The notes beneath the pieces are model-generated. The model saw only the letters and a program-made list of their open reading frames with translations. It searched no databases and had not been told where the DNA came from. Positions 20,802 to 31,987 of a DNA stretch of 64,000 nucleotides are shown here, one piece after another. Source of the stretch: Antedon mediterranea (taxonomy: Eukaryota > Echinodermata > Crinoidea > Comatulida > Antedonidae). Positions within the stretch are counted from its first letter, which is position 1. Each line of letters begins with the position of its first letter. A program made the position numbers and the translations under genes. The stretch covers positions 19,006,922-19,070,921 of the forward strand of contig NC_092678.1 in assembly GCF_964355755.1 (NCBI RefSeq), in the 5' to 3' direction.

Positions 20802-22361
20802 TCATTTATTATATTTTTCTGGTTCGTTATTTATTCCTGTTAACTCGACGTCTGTTATTGTAAGCCTACTTGAGCGATTTTCGGCGTCTGGTATTGAAGG
20901 TCTACTTGAGCGATTTTCTCTGTATATTAAGAAGACTAGTGTTACTATAAGTAAAAAAAAACCAAGAGACAATGCAATGGCCAAAGATGATTTCTTCTTA
21001 AATTCGATTGATTCAAGAATTATTTGATTCTTAGATGTGCTGGTGCTTTTTGTCAGAGCTTCTGGTGTTGGCTCATTTATGAAAGTACTTTCTAGACTAA
21101 TAGCTCTTGTTGTCTTTGATTCTATGTACTCATCATTGTCTGTGGTTAATATTGAATAGTCCGAATGCATATTGGATAGATTCCTAGTAGTTTTACCGAA
21201 TGTGGTCTCTGGTGCTGTATTTCCTAGAATCGATTCTGTTGTCAATGGTGCAGTAACTGATGGCACGGTCGAAAGACTTCCGGTAGTCGTCCGTTGTACA
21301 ACATCGTCCGTGGTAAACTTTGACGAAGCTGAAGGCACGTTGGGTAAACCTCTGGTAGTTTCAGCGACTGTTTTCTCCGGTGTAGTCTGCTGTACCTCTG
21401 TGGACAAAATTGACGAAGTTGAAGGAACGTTGGATAAATCTCTTGTAGTTTCAGCGACTGTTGTCTCCGATGTAGTCTGATGTAACTCCGTGGTCAATAT
21501 TGACGAAACTGAAGGCATAGCATCGTGCAGAAGCCTAGTAGGACTATTTGCTTCAGCTATAAATGTAGTAATTGGTGAAAATGTTGATTCTGTTATTGTC
21601 GATTGCGTTGTTGTTTGAGACGTTATAGTACAAGTCTTTACATCAAAATTTTTTCCCAAGTTGCTGTTGATTTTGCATTGGAAAGTTGCTTCTAAATCTT
21701 CTTGTTGAAGAACAAAATCATACACAATTGAAAATTCCTCAAATCTCTTCTCTCTATTGTATTCTTCGACATGACTAGCAATAATATTATCATTTTTCAA
21801 AAATTTAATCCGTGTAGCCAATATAGAATTGCCCGTTGATGTACAGGTAAGTCTAGTGGATTTTCCGATAGCGTCTTCATGGTAATTGGTTGAACTACAA
21901 AGTGGGTATGGAGGTGGCGGAGTATAGAAAACTTTTAGTTCGATGTAATGGTTGGTTTCATATAACACCTCATGAGAAGATGCATTTATAACTTTACATT
22001 TATATCCATTCTCGTGGAGAAGTTGTCCAAACCCATTGGCAGTCGATAATCTCAGTTCAAATTTAAGCTTGTTAATTGAATATGCCAGTGCTTCTTGACC
22101 AAGGTCAGAGGTCAAAAGCGTTCCATTTCTGTAAATCTCTGTTACATTTCCAGTAATTGCGCTTCTTCTGTACCAACTGACATAGCTATCGTTTCTGGGT
22201 GGAGAATTTGTACATGAAAAGTGTACAATATTACCTTCAATAGCCAATATATCAGTCGATTGATTTCCAATCAAAGGTATGATGGTAGATTGGATTGTAG
22301 TTGGCATAACTAGCAAAATAATCGACAGCAAGATTTGTATTTTAATTCCAAACATTGTCAT
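20802..22361 (-). CDS. Ig-domain receptor with mucin-like stalk
   Basis: A single open exon of 519 aa. Residues 1-25 are a signal peptide. Ig domain 1 (about 35-145) has the first Cys in IVHFSCTN, VSWYRR at the core Trp and GYKCKV at the second Cys. Ig domain 2 (about 146-245) has RLTCTSTG and ATFQCKIN. A Thr/Ser-rich stalk (about 250-440) contains internal repeats such as TTPEKTVAETTRGLPNVPS and should be O-glycosylated. One TM helix follows (SLAIALSLGFFLLIVTLVFL, about 456-477), then a short tail with a duplicated ENRSSRPSIPDA/ENRSSRLTITDV segment and no clear ITAM or ITIM. It probably is a cell-surface recognition or adhesion receptor; no orthologue is recognised. A shorter relative without Ig domains is at 25474-25896 in the same orientation. 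The ATG at 22361 immediately precedes the signal peptide. Confidence 0.8.
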   Translation of the reverse strand: MTMFGIKIQILLSIILLVMPTTIQSTIIPLIGNQSTDILAIEGNIVHFSCTNSPPRNDSYVSWYRRSAITGNVTEIYRNGTLLTSDLGQEALAYSINKLKFELRLSTANGFGQLLHENGYKCKVINASSHEVLYETNHYIELKVFYTPPPPYPLCSSTNYHEDAIGKSTRLTCTSTGNSILATRIKFLKNDNIIASHVEEYNREKRFEEFSIVYDFVLQQEDLEATFQCKINSNLGKNFDVKTCTITSQTTTQSTITESTFSPITTFIAEANSPTRLLHDAMPSVSSILTTELHQTTSETTVAETTRDLSNVPSTSSILSTEVQQTTPEKTVAETTRGLPNVPSASSKFTTDDVVQRTTTGSLSTVPSVTAPLTTESILGNTAPETTFGKTTRNLSNMHSDYSILTTDNDEYIESKTTRAISLESTFINEPTPEALTKSTSTSKNQIILESIEFKKKSSLAIALSLGFFLLIVTLVFLIYRENRSSRPSIPDAENRSSRLTITDVELTGINNEPEKYNK

Positions 22362-23029
22362 AATATTGTAGTTCTGAGTTTAACCTTACCCAAACAAACT
22401 TAACTGATAATAGTACTTACAAATCAGTCTTAGTTTGTCAAAGATAACTTTTGCTTTTGATCAGTATTTTATGAAAGCGGCGAGTCTGTCAATTCTTTGT
22501 TGGTAAGAAATATCTGTGAGGTAAAGTATAAGAACAGAGGCCTATTATTAAAACATTTTTTTTCTTCAGATTAATTGAATAACAAGTATAACGTTACTCT
22601 AAACAAAACAGGATTTCCCCGGAAAGGACCAGGTGAGAAATTGAGGGTTTCTAAAGCTTTCATTGCATCGTCAATAGATTGCTAAACAAAATTTTTAAAA
22701 ATTAAAAGAAAAGAAAGAATCTATACCGTTACTTACTACTTTGTAATGCTTTTATAGTTTTGTATCCTCACTCGAAATTACATCAATATCTGACTACCTT
22801 CTGCTGTCTCTTGTATTTATACTGTCTCTCGTATATAACAGGTTGGTGAACTCTGGCGCCACACAGGAAGTTGTTTAGGTTTGACAAGTCATAAAACAAA
22901 CTACAGTATATCATTCTGAGTAAACGCTGTGTTACGTAATGTAACTGATGTAACGGTTTCAGCATTTTAGAAAACAGTATATTGTACAGTTCCTACCTAT
23001 TCTATATGTTTATTTCTTGTAATTTTGTA

Positions 23030-23234
23030 TTTTTAGGTGTCAGTTCAATGGTATTGTAGTTACTGTAGTTGAATTGTTTTGACATGTTGACCTACGTCGA
23101 CTTTTTATTGTAATTGTTATTTTCTATATCATGTTTTTTTTTGTATATTTCTCTTGGATGGATGCACCTTCCATTTGGTCGAGTGCCACTGTTGTAAAAG
23201 TGTAATCTCCAAATAAATTATTATTATTATAGTG
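23030..23234 (+). mobile_element. LINE 3' tail with (ATT)n end
   Basis: Shares CAATGGTATTGTAGTTACTG, TTGACCTACGTCGAC and the end CTCCAAATAAATTATTATT with the opposite-strand copy at 58525-58700. Only the 3' untranslated part is present. Confidence 0.55.
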
Positions 23235-23311
23235 TCGAATTTCTGTTATGAGTATACAGTACTTGCCTTTACGACGCCTGAGGGAATAGACACTTGTGGA
23301 ACAGAGATTGG

Positions 23312-23770
23312 AATGTTCCATTCATTTCAAATCAATACATTTGCATAAACGTATATTAAATCTATCAAAATAATGTTTTTTAAAGAAAATCGGCCTGTCT
23401 TCAATATTATGATACTGTACTCGAGCTGTTCAACCGGTTTTCATCTATTCAAAACAATTATCGTAGGAGGAGATAGGAAAATGCGAGGCCTCCTCGCATT
23501 TTTGTGGCAGGTATTTTTCAAGATGGACATCCATTAGACAGTGTATACCACGATCGGAAAACACCCTATTTGGGGCAAATCGTTGAACCTAAATTCGTTT
23601 TAATCGTCAATAACTAATTATCTAACTTAATTTAATTAGTAAACAGGGTTACATCAGGTGGTTAAACCAGTACCGAAAGTACGAACCAACTTTATATACC
23701 ATCGAGTAAAAATTCTAAAAGTAAGGCGCGATTTACCGAATTTTGCATGCCCTTACGTAAATTTATATAT
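23312..23770 (+). repeat. 460-bp direct repeat, copy 1
   Basis: About 95% identical by eye to 24628-25090. Contains a hairpin AAAATGCGAGG..CCTCGCATTTT and the block TTGGGGCAAATCGTTGAACC. Just past the shared part lies a 13-bp-arm hairpin CTAGATGGTACGC..GCGTACCATCTAG (about 23774-23810), which copy 2 lacks. No coding frame. Confidence 0.8.
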
Positions 23771-24249
23771 AGACTAGATGGTACGCTCGCTTCGCTCGCG
23801 TACCATCTAGGTCGTGCCCACAGATGGTTCTCGAATACACAGTAATTTCAGCGTAACAAAACTGGCGATTTCAAATGTACGTACCGCAGGACTATATTAT
23901 ACATTGTCGTTTACAGAAACGAATAAATAGACACGATGATTTATGTAGTCAACTAAAATTAGCACCCTGGGAATTACTTCCGAAGGAGAAACTTATCACA
24001 AAATCAAGTTTTTGATTTGGACTCATTTAAAGAAACCCAATTTGTGTTTTGTATGTAACATTAGGGTTGAGGGATGGGAAAGCGGATAGGTACAAAGAGG
24101 AACAATTTTTAAATATTATTATTCTTTATCCACTCAGTAACGAAATATTTTTTTCATGTTTTATAGGCCTATAAATAATATACCTCTAAATACAGTAAAA
24201 CATTTGCGATTTAATACTTTTTTTATTTTATTTATTTATTTATTTCTTT

Positions 24250-24345
24250 TAAATATTCATTTTACACTAATTTTCCCCGTGTATGGCAAGAGATTCCTAA
24301 TTATATTAGAAAACATTCTTTATTTAGTTTAGTTAAAACTGTCAC
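24250..24345 (+). mobile_element. 5'-truncated LINE ORF2 C-terminal fragment
   Basis: Translates to FKYSFYTNFPRVWQEIPNYI and following residues, the W-x-x-(L/I)-P-x-x-I motif near the end of many LINE reverse transcriptase ORFs. It is nearly identical to the fragment at 60958-61155. Confidence 0.6.
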
Positions 24346-24627
24346 TGTCATAATCGATTGAAATATTAAAGTACCATGTCACGATACACAACTACGACGT
24401 TTATATTTGGTAATTATTAATTAATACAAACGTTGAGAAAGAACTGTCAGTATAAAGTTTATTTGTATATAATAATGTGTTTATATATCTAACAGTAGAG
24501 CCTATCCACAATGTCGCAAGTTTATTCTCAAAGGGCCCATATATTTACCTACCGTATGTGTTAAACCAAGGGCTCATAAATTTACCTACAGTACTTGTGT
24601 TAAACCAAACTCTGGCAGACTGAGAGA

Positions 24628-25090
24628 TTGGGATGTTCCATTCATCGCAAATCAATAGATTTGTATATCGTATATTAAATCTATCAAAATAGTATTTTTT
24701 AAAGAAAATCGGCCTGTCTTCAACATTATGATGGTGTACTCTAGCTGTTCAACCGGTTTTCAGCCATTAAAAACAATTATCGTAGGAGGAGATAGGAAAA
24801 TGCGAAGCCTCCTCGCATTTTTGTGGCGGGTATTTTTCAAGACGGACATCCATTAGACAGTGTATACCACGATCGGAAAACACCCCTATTTGGGGCAAAT
24901 CGTTGAACCTAAATTCGTTTTAATCGTCAATAACTAATTATCTAACTTAATTTAATTAGTAAACAGGGTTACATCAGGTGGTTAAAATCAGTACCGAAAG
25001 TACGAACCAACTTTATATACCATCGAGTACAAATTCGAAAAGTAAGCCGCGATTTACCGAATTTTGCCCTTACGTAAATTTATATATAGA
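24628..25090 (+). repeat. 460-bp direct repeat, copy 2
   Basis: Copy of 23312-23770 in the same orientation. The hairpin stem has one change (AAAATGCGAAG), unpaired with the opposite arm. Both copies lie between the Ig receptor and its Ig-less relative. Confidence 0.8.
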
Positions 25091-25473
25091 TAATAAGTTA
25101 TAATTGAGAACAATTATGTTATCAATAGGCCTATAATTCGTGTTATACGATAAACAAAAAACACTAAAAACATTTTAAAAGGTTGTAGTTAAAATACTCT
25201 TTTTGTCATGCAGTCTAACACTTAGGCCTAGGAAGCTGTGGGTTCACGGCGACCTAGGGATTTAGGAAATAGACCTAGTAGCCTGCAGCTGAATAGTTGT
25301 ATAAAACAGATTAAGTTTATAATATAGTTACTGCAGGAGAATAATATGGTAGACACGATTTCTTTTTATTAGTAGTACAGCATAATTATAATCATTTTAT
25401 ATCATATTAAAACCGGTTGTATAGGCCTATTATTTATACTTTAATTGATGTTCAGTTATTTTATTCATCTGGT

Positions 25474-25896
25474 TCATAATTCTACTGTTATTGATCTCTT
25501 TCTCTTGTACAGTAAGAATAGTATTGCGAGTACAAGTAAACCAAACACAACTGCACCAACTGACAATCCAATGACTAACGATGTATTCAAAGTTTCTTCT
25601 TCTGATTTGATAGTGACTGTGGAAGTGTCCAACGTGGTCATGCTGGTTGTAAGAATCTCTTGTGTTGGCTCTTTCCTGGCAGTAATCTCTCCACTAGTAG
25701 TAGCTATTGTTGTCTTTTGTACTGTAGTTCTTTCGTCTGTTGTCAATAATGAAGAGTCTAATTCGGTAACAACCACGGTAGTTACACCGGTTACGGTCAA
25801 TGTCTCTAACGTTGTCTGGTGTTCAGGAAGTTGGCATTGAGATGTAGCGATTAGCAAACCAAACAACATCAGGTTGGCAAGATTAATTCGCAACAT
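25474..25896 (-). CDS. Small Thr-rich type I membrane protein
   Basis: The open frame extends upstream to 25971, but the ATG at 25896 gives a clean signal peptide (MLRINLANLMLFGLLIATSQ) and 140 aa. It is followed by a Thr/Ser-rich stalk (TTLDTSTVTIKSEEETLN and similar), one TM helix (LVIGLSVGAVVFGLLVLAIL) and a short basic tail (LYKRKRSITVEL). The stalk-TM architecture resembles the receptor at 20802-22361 without Ig domains, so a shortened paralogue is likely. On the minus strand a donor-like GAAAA|GTAAGTATG at about 26357 could mark a 5' untranslated exon. No function assigned. Confidence 0.55.
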   Translation of the reverse strand: MLRINLANLMLFGLLIATSQCQLPEHQTTLETLTVTGVTTVVVTELDSSLLTTDERTTVQKTTIATTSGEITARKEPTQEILTTSMTTLDTSTVTIKSEEETLNTSLVIGLSVGAVVFGLLVLAILFLLYKRKRSITVEL

Positions 25897-26081
25897 AATT
25901 AAAGTTATTATTTTTTTTTGTATATGCCTTTCGTCCTTAAATCTTGTATCAAACGTCAAATTATTACACAAGTTTGATCTCTCTGTCTTTGAAGTAATTG
26001 ATCCTGTTGACTATAAAATCTGTGTAGTAGAAAAAGTAATATTACAATTTTCAAAAACAAAAACGAGTTTTTGTAATTCAG

Positions 26082-26150
26082 CCGTGTGGCTCAGTAGTAT
26101 AGACTTCAGATTGTGGACTTGAAGACCCGCGTTCGAAACACATAGAATAT
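26082..26150 (+). mobile_element. tRNA-derived SINE head
   Basis: TGGCTCAGTAGTATAG (A box) and GCGTTCGAAACAC (B box) are correctly spaced, but the acceptor stem does not pair. SINE remnant and not a working tRNA. Confidence 0.5.
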
Positions 26151-26929
26151 TTGTTGATACCGAGAGAGATTATTTAGATGGTTAGGTTCAATTATATTTA
26201 TAAAATAGGTCGGCTAATTATTTTACGTAACGTAACGTTAGGCTAATGTATTACTCATGATTTCTACCTGAACCAGATAACAAAAATGGTGCCGTAACAT
26301 CGTTATAGTTTAATATTCTTAGATGCTATTGATATTTAAAATAAATACAAACATACTTACTTTTCTATGACTTTGGATTTGTTTTACTTTTGACATCCAA
26401 CTTTGTAATTTCCAAACACGGGAATGAAGTAAATTTTTCAACTGCATTCGATTTATACAATGCTGTGGTCAAATAAATCCTGGTAAACGTGCATGTTAAA
26501 AAATTAAAATGATATTATTTGTGATGTCATTGTCAGTGAAGTAGACAAACGCATCATCACACATTGCAATACGTCATGGACACCGGTGGTGTACCGTAAT
26601 TTTTACCGGTGACTTTGTCGTATCTAACAACATCAATGTATTGTATTGTGTACAACTACGTTAACTTCTGATCTACAATGTTGTAATCCGGGTTGTTGGT
26701 TTTATAGAGGAAGTCTTCGAGATTAAATTAGGAAGTATAGCAAACTAGTCGATTCTTTTTGGTAATCACTCCCCATGATTAAACAAAATAACATGATGAC
26801 AATAATTGAAACCTATAAAATGCAAAAAAATAAACACAATATGTCACAATGTGTTGCTGAAAAGTTTGCGGTAGGCCTACACCACGATATGTATAAGTAG
26901 GCCTAGATCAGGCTGAATAGAACATTTGC

Positions 26930-28540
26930 CTTTCTTGACGTTTCGATCAGTAGAATTCAAACGTCTCAGGAATGAGAATTGAAAAATATAGATCGAAAGA
27001 CGTCGAGAATCTCAATAGTTTATTTCAGAAATACATACGTAGTATACCGCAAACAATAATACAAGATTTTTTTTTATTTCTTATTTGCATTCAGAGACAT
27101 CTTTCATTTTTAGATTTTAATTAAAATCGTATCTAAAATTTTAAATGAAAACAAATATGGTTAATAGTGAATTCAAGTAGGCCTATCTTATTATGTAAAT
27201 TTTAACTTACTATTTTAACTACTTTAAACACTTACTTTAATTGTCACAAATGTATTTATATGTTGGAAGAATTTCATCTGGTTGTGGAATAGGTATTACA
27301 TACAATTTTTTATTTTTTTATTTATATGTATACAATAATATTCATCACTGAGAATTTAAAATAAACGTGAGATGAACTCACACAAGACAAAAAAAAAAAG
27401 ACACGTAGCACCACCTATTTAAGTAATGGTTCTGCTTTACCGCTGTCGAAAATAAGCGGGGTTATATTTTATAACATACAGTTAAAACCGGAGCTATACT
27501 CTTTAATGTTAAATTGTCTGCTATGTCTCGAGTGAAACATCCGATATTTTTGGCAGTCATTTGGCTAGGACTATGTCTGCGTTTATTTGTCTTAATAGCC
27601 GTCAATTGTCTGAATTGATGTTCTTGATGAATACATTAAAAGTCGTTTGCATTCAATTGCTTCTATCAGAAACTGTAAGACACATGAGCTTAATAAGATA
27701 ATTACCTAGATGACAAAATCTCTTTAGATTTAGCAATATTTAATAACTTGTTTTTCAATTAGCATAACAAAAAATTATCCACAAAGGCCTAATTAGCAAT
27801 CTGATTATTATTGCCTACGCCAAGGCAATCAAATGAAATAATTAAACTTAATTGAGTCCATTTACAAATCGCAAAATGTACAATACTGGACACACTCAAT
27901 TAGCTTGATGATAAATAAATTTAGTTTTTTGGTCCTGGCATAAAATTGCTAATGCCTAAAAGATAGAAATTTTACTGACATAGGCCTAACTGTACTGTGT
28001 TATTCTAAAGGCCAGTGTCATTGCTGCAATGGCTTGCTTTTTAGTAAATTATAATATGAAGATAAAATAGTTGTTTATTTTTTGTCTTATGTGGGTTCAT
28101 CCCACCTTTATTTCCATCATTTACATTTTCATATTAATATAGTAATTTATAAATACTTGTTCTAACATTGTCTTTTTGTTATCTGATTTTTGTTGTAATC
28201 TTGTCTCTATCTATTATCCTATTTACCATAATTTTCTCTTATAATGTATACATATCATCTTTTAATGTATTTCTCATTAAAAACATATTAGTTCATATAC
28301 ATATTTTCTACTTATTTTCTTTTCTGTATACATAAATTATCATTTAACATCATTGTTTAATAATATATTTATTAACTTAGACTATTTTTAAAAATCTTTT
28401 TAACAATTTCATATTTTTAAATATAAGAAAAAGAAGTAGAATGAGTTTTACTGTAGTTGTTTAGGTTCATTTGCAAATAATTTTTCTGAAAATCTTTTTA
28501 CAAAAATTTCTGAAGTGTGTATTTGTTCTACAGTAAATGA
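26930..28540. other. Intergenic, possible Penelope remnant, otherwise nothing
   Basis: 26935-27010 has CTTGACGTTTCGATCAGTAG and GATCGAAAGACGTCGAG in inverted arrangement, similar to the flank of Penelope-like elements. The rest is AT-rich with no gene recognised. Confidence 0.35.
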
Positions 28541-28559
28541 TAGGATTCATCAAACAATT

Positions 28560-28804
28560 CAGATACAGTGATATAGTTGCCAAAAAAGCTCCTGTATTGC
28601 ATACTTTGTCGTCAATTTTTAATTCTAATGTAAGACGTTAAGGCATTTTTAACAGTATTTTTAACTTTTTATCTTGTATTTTTAATCTGTTATAATACTG
28701 CACGTTTTTAAATTGTTGCAATATTGTTGTTTTAATCTACCAAGCAAAGTGAATTTCCATTTTTATGGACAAATAAAATTTCTTGAATCTTGAATCTTGA
28801 ATCT
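28560..28804 (+). mobile_element. LINE 3' tail with (TTGAATC)n
   Basis: Ends GGACAAATAAAATTTCTTGA then CTTGAATC repeats, a CR1/L2-like 3' end. It abuts the broken GPCR, whose seventh transmembrane segment would lie where the tail is. Confidence 0.5.
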
Positions 28805-28822
28805 AACTGGTTCGTAGATTAC

Positions 28823-29523
28823 CTGAAGAAAAGATGGTATCATAAAAGTACAAAAAGCGCCAAGAATTATGGCGGTAGTTTTTGTCGCTTTGAAGTTTTG
28901 AATTCTTGTGTGTCGTTGGTGATCAGCTGAATTGGCATCCGTTGAGGCAATTTCAAAGAATACCTTTCTAGCTTCGATGTATACTCGAGTATGACAACCA
29001 TATACCGGAACGCAAGTTAATATACTATAAATATCATAATAATCGGAAAATATTCATCAATTGAATATTGTCGAATAAGTGTTACTACAAGTGATATCCA
29101 AAGAGTCCACGAGACAACTAATGCGATTATAACACGTTTGTTGTTTATCTTAGCCACGGAGAAGAAAGGATAGAAAATCGCTAAGTACCTTTCGAATACC
29201 AAAAAGATGTGATGAATGTAAGAGAATAAAATATGAAAGGTTGCCACGTTGAACGAAATATTGCCGAGGTAATCTTCAGTGTAGTAGAATTTTCCTGTGT
29301 GAGTCCATTTGGCAAGTCCCATTAGCATCCAGCAGGCCATATAAAAATCAACAATTGCTACGCTAGCAATGATGATAAAACTAGGTTTTTGTAGATCTTT
29401 TAGTGATAGCACTGCAACAACAGTCAAGGTATTCGAAAGTAAAACTGTTACTGAAATTATGAAAAACGGCACAGCAAATACCGCTGGAAGATCGCAAAAG
29501 ATCATTACAGTTCCGTTCACCAT
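28823..29523 (-). pseudogene. Rhodopsin-like GPCR, frameshifted and truncated
   Basis: 29523-29017 encodes TM1 (SVTVLLSNTLTVVAVLSL), TM2 (IIASVAIVDFYMACWML), TM3 ending in an E-R-Y motif (LVFERYLAIFYPF, variant of DRY) and TM4 to the start of TM5, then stops. From about 29037 to 28823 another frame continues TM5 (SILTCVPVYGCHTRVYIEAR), a third intracellular loop, and TM6 (TTAIILGAFCTFMIPSFL with Cys and Pro of the FxxCxxP region). A LINE tail follows immediately, so TM7 is absent. One indel in TM5 plus the missing TM7 indicate a pseudogene. Ligand class not determinable. Confidence 0.65.
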
Positions 29524-29916
29524 CTTGAAAACTTTTAGTAAAATGTCATCAATAAAATAAAACGTGTTCGTTTATTAAATCAATTGGAATCTATTATTAT
29601 TAATTTCAATCGTTCCTAGTATGCCCAACAAGTACGAAGAAAATAGAATATGAATTGAACATCATGTAGACCACCGATTTAGTTTTGCTTCTTTTTATAT
29701 CGTCTTTTTTTTTTTTTATCAGCTCGGGAAATTATTATAAGTTTCAGAAGTACTACAAATGACATGAGATACGGTAAGGCTTTCATACTCATTTATTTTT
29801 TTAGTTGTCCAAAAAGCAAAAAATACCTACAATGCTTCTATCATAGTTTTATTCGATGAAATTAATAAAATGCATATTTTCTGCAGAACTGCATCATGTA
29901 TTTAACCAAATAATTC

Positions 29917-30102
29917 TAACAACAGGACAAGCTCGTCTCAATCCTTTTATCTTATGTCTGGCTGCAACAAATACCACAGTACTGTACTAATGTGCATATT
30001 CTCCGCGGTGAGCAGTGTCTGTTATGATGCGTGGAACGGATCGTGTTGCAGCCACAGATAAACACTTTGATCTCCTGAGCTCATCCTGTTAGATTTCCTT
30101 GA
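29917..30102. mobile_element. Inverted-repeat element, copy 2
   Basis: Left CTAACAACAGGACAAGCTCG pairs with right GAGCTCATCCTGTTAG. Contains CTTATGTCTGGCTGCAACAA. Related copies are at 4660-4830 and 59478-59700. Confidence 0.6.
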
Positions 30103-30559
30103 TTGAACACACAAGCAGTAGTTTAAAATTACCACCACCTATTCCAAACAACATTGCTGAACTATAAATAAATTCATTCTGATTTAGTACATAAAATTAA
30201 AAAAGAAGTATCATTCTATACATTTATGTTGTTATTTTCCTGTGTTGATCTGTAAACAAACATATTCATATAAACTTAAAATTAACAACATTACTGACAG
30301 TAATTTCGTATATATTTGGTAAACATTAAAAAATCATAATTCGTACATAGTTTGTTTCTTTCACTGTTTCGATCAGTTAAAATTAAACATTCCTTTGTAT
30401 CAATAATTTTTAAAAAACTTCCGACTAAAAGACATCTCTTTCTACAGTACTTTTCGTATTCTGCTTTCTTTTTTTTTCTACCTACTAAAGATTATTAAAA
30501 AAGAAAATCTATTGAAAATGATTACAACCACCACCACCAAAAATATCTTTATCACAAGA

Positions 30560-30640
30560 GTAATACTTCGTTGGCCTAATGGTCAACACAGCAACTGGTC
30601 AACACAGCCACTGGTCAACGCAGCCACTGGTCAACGCAGT
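30560..30640. repeat. Short tandem repeat, about 17 bp
   Basis: Four imperfect copies of CAGCCACTGGTCAACG. Confidence 0.75.
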
Positions 30641-31980
30641 GATCATGTTTAACAAAAAAGTTAAATGTAACTTTGACACAAATTAATAATCATCATATCT
30701 GGTACTGTAAAATTATTAAAAAATCAAAATAATAATAAAATATTAAGGGAACATTTTGGGTTGAATTAAGTGTCTCTTTAATAGGGGTGTCCTAAAAAAA
30801 GGGGGGAGGGGGGGACGGGAGAGGTTTGGTTTTTACTTACATACAAGATTAAAATTAAATTCAAATTAACGTTTCTTTCCCATTATGGAAGAATTTTTTT
30901 TTAATGGAGTAAATATAAAATATATATATACATACATCAAAATATTACATACATCCAAAAAACAATCAACATTTTCAAAATATTCTGGAAATTAAACAAA
31001 TGGTAAATTCCTTAACTATGAATTATTATATAATTAGTCAAGACATTTGCAGACACACATACTACCAAATATTTACATACAAAATTATTTTTAACTTGAA
31101 TTGAAAATAAAACATTATAATTCTAACATAAACAAATCATTAATAATAATAATTTAGTATAGCATGATTTATGATTTTTATCATAGCAAAATTGAAATAT
31201 ATTATTTTCTTATTACTAGTACTGGTTTAGCTATATTGATGGCCCATTTATTATTTTAAAATGTTTTCAACTTTAATAAACTTACTTTAAACTTCTTTTT
31301 ATTATGCATATTAGTTAAACTACATAATTTATTTGTTTTTGATTCGTTGAATAAAATAAAATGTAAATTACTTTCATTAAACTTTATTTATTTAAATAAA
31401 AACACAATTTCTTTATTAAGGGTATTACACAAGTACATAATCACTCATGTGGAACTAATTCAGGGACCATGTTAGAATGTTTCTACTGCAATAACTACTT
31501 CTGTTTGACATGATCCCTTAAATCAAAATTTAAAAATTTGTTCTCACAACAGTAAATTTTGATAACAAAGTTTTAGGAAAATTGATTTAACTTCTTTTTA
31601 AATGAAATTTAAAACAGAACTTTCAGAAATACTACAACAAATGGTAACTTAACTAGTGCAGAAAAATGAGTTGCAAAAAGTTGCTCCATGAGCTCCATGG
31701 TTGCTCATAATCATTTTTCATTGCAACAAGTAAAACGAGCTGCAGTTGAGTGAAAAAAATCAAAAGAAATGTTTTTCTATAGAATTGTTTTTTTCATCAC
31801 ATTTAACTTAATTAATTAATTTTAATTGGCAATCTAAATTCGGCCGAGTTGACAAACAGTAAGAAAAAACTTATTACTAAGCAATAGCGAAAACTTGTAA
31901 TTAATTTGAGTAGATAAATGTCTTTAAGTAGGTTTTTTTATCGCTGTTGGTTTTGACTGAATAAAATAAAATAAAATAAA
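30641..31980. other. AT-rich intergenic, no gene seen
   Basis: Lies between the GPCR remnant and the 3' end of the MYND gene (both minus strand). Contains a GGGGGGAGGGGGGGACGGG run at about 30800 next to AATAGGGGTGTCCT, a fragment of the 669-1357 element family. Part of it is presumably the 3' UTR of the MYND gene. Confidence 0.45.
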
Positions 31981-31987
31981 AATAAAA

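Noticed and set aside
26082-26150. tRNA gene (also considered at 10170, 40225, 45540, 57000 and 58819)
   Set aside because: A and B boxes are present but acceptor and anticodon stems do not pair, and several have SINE bodies or tails.
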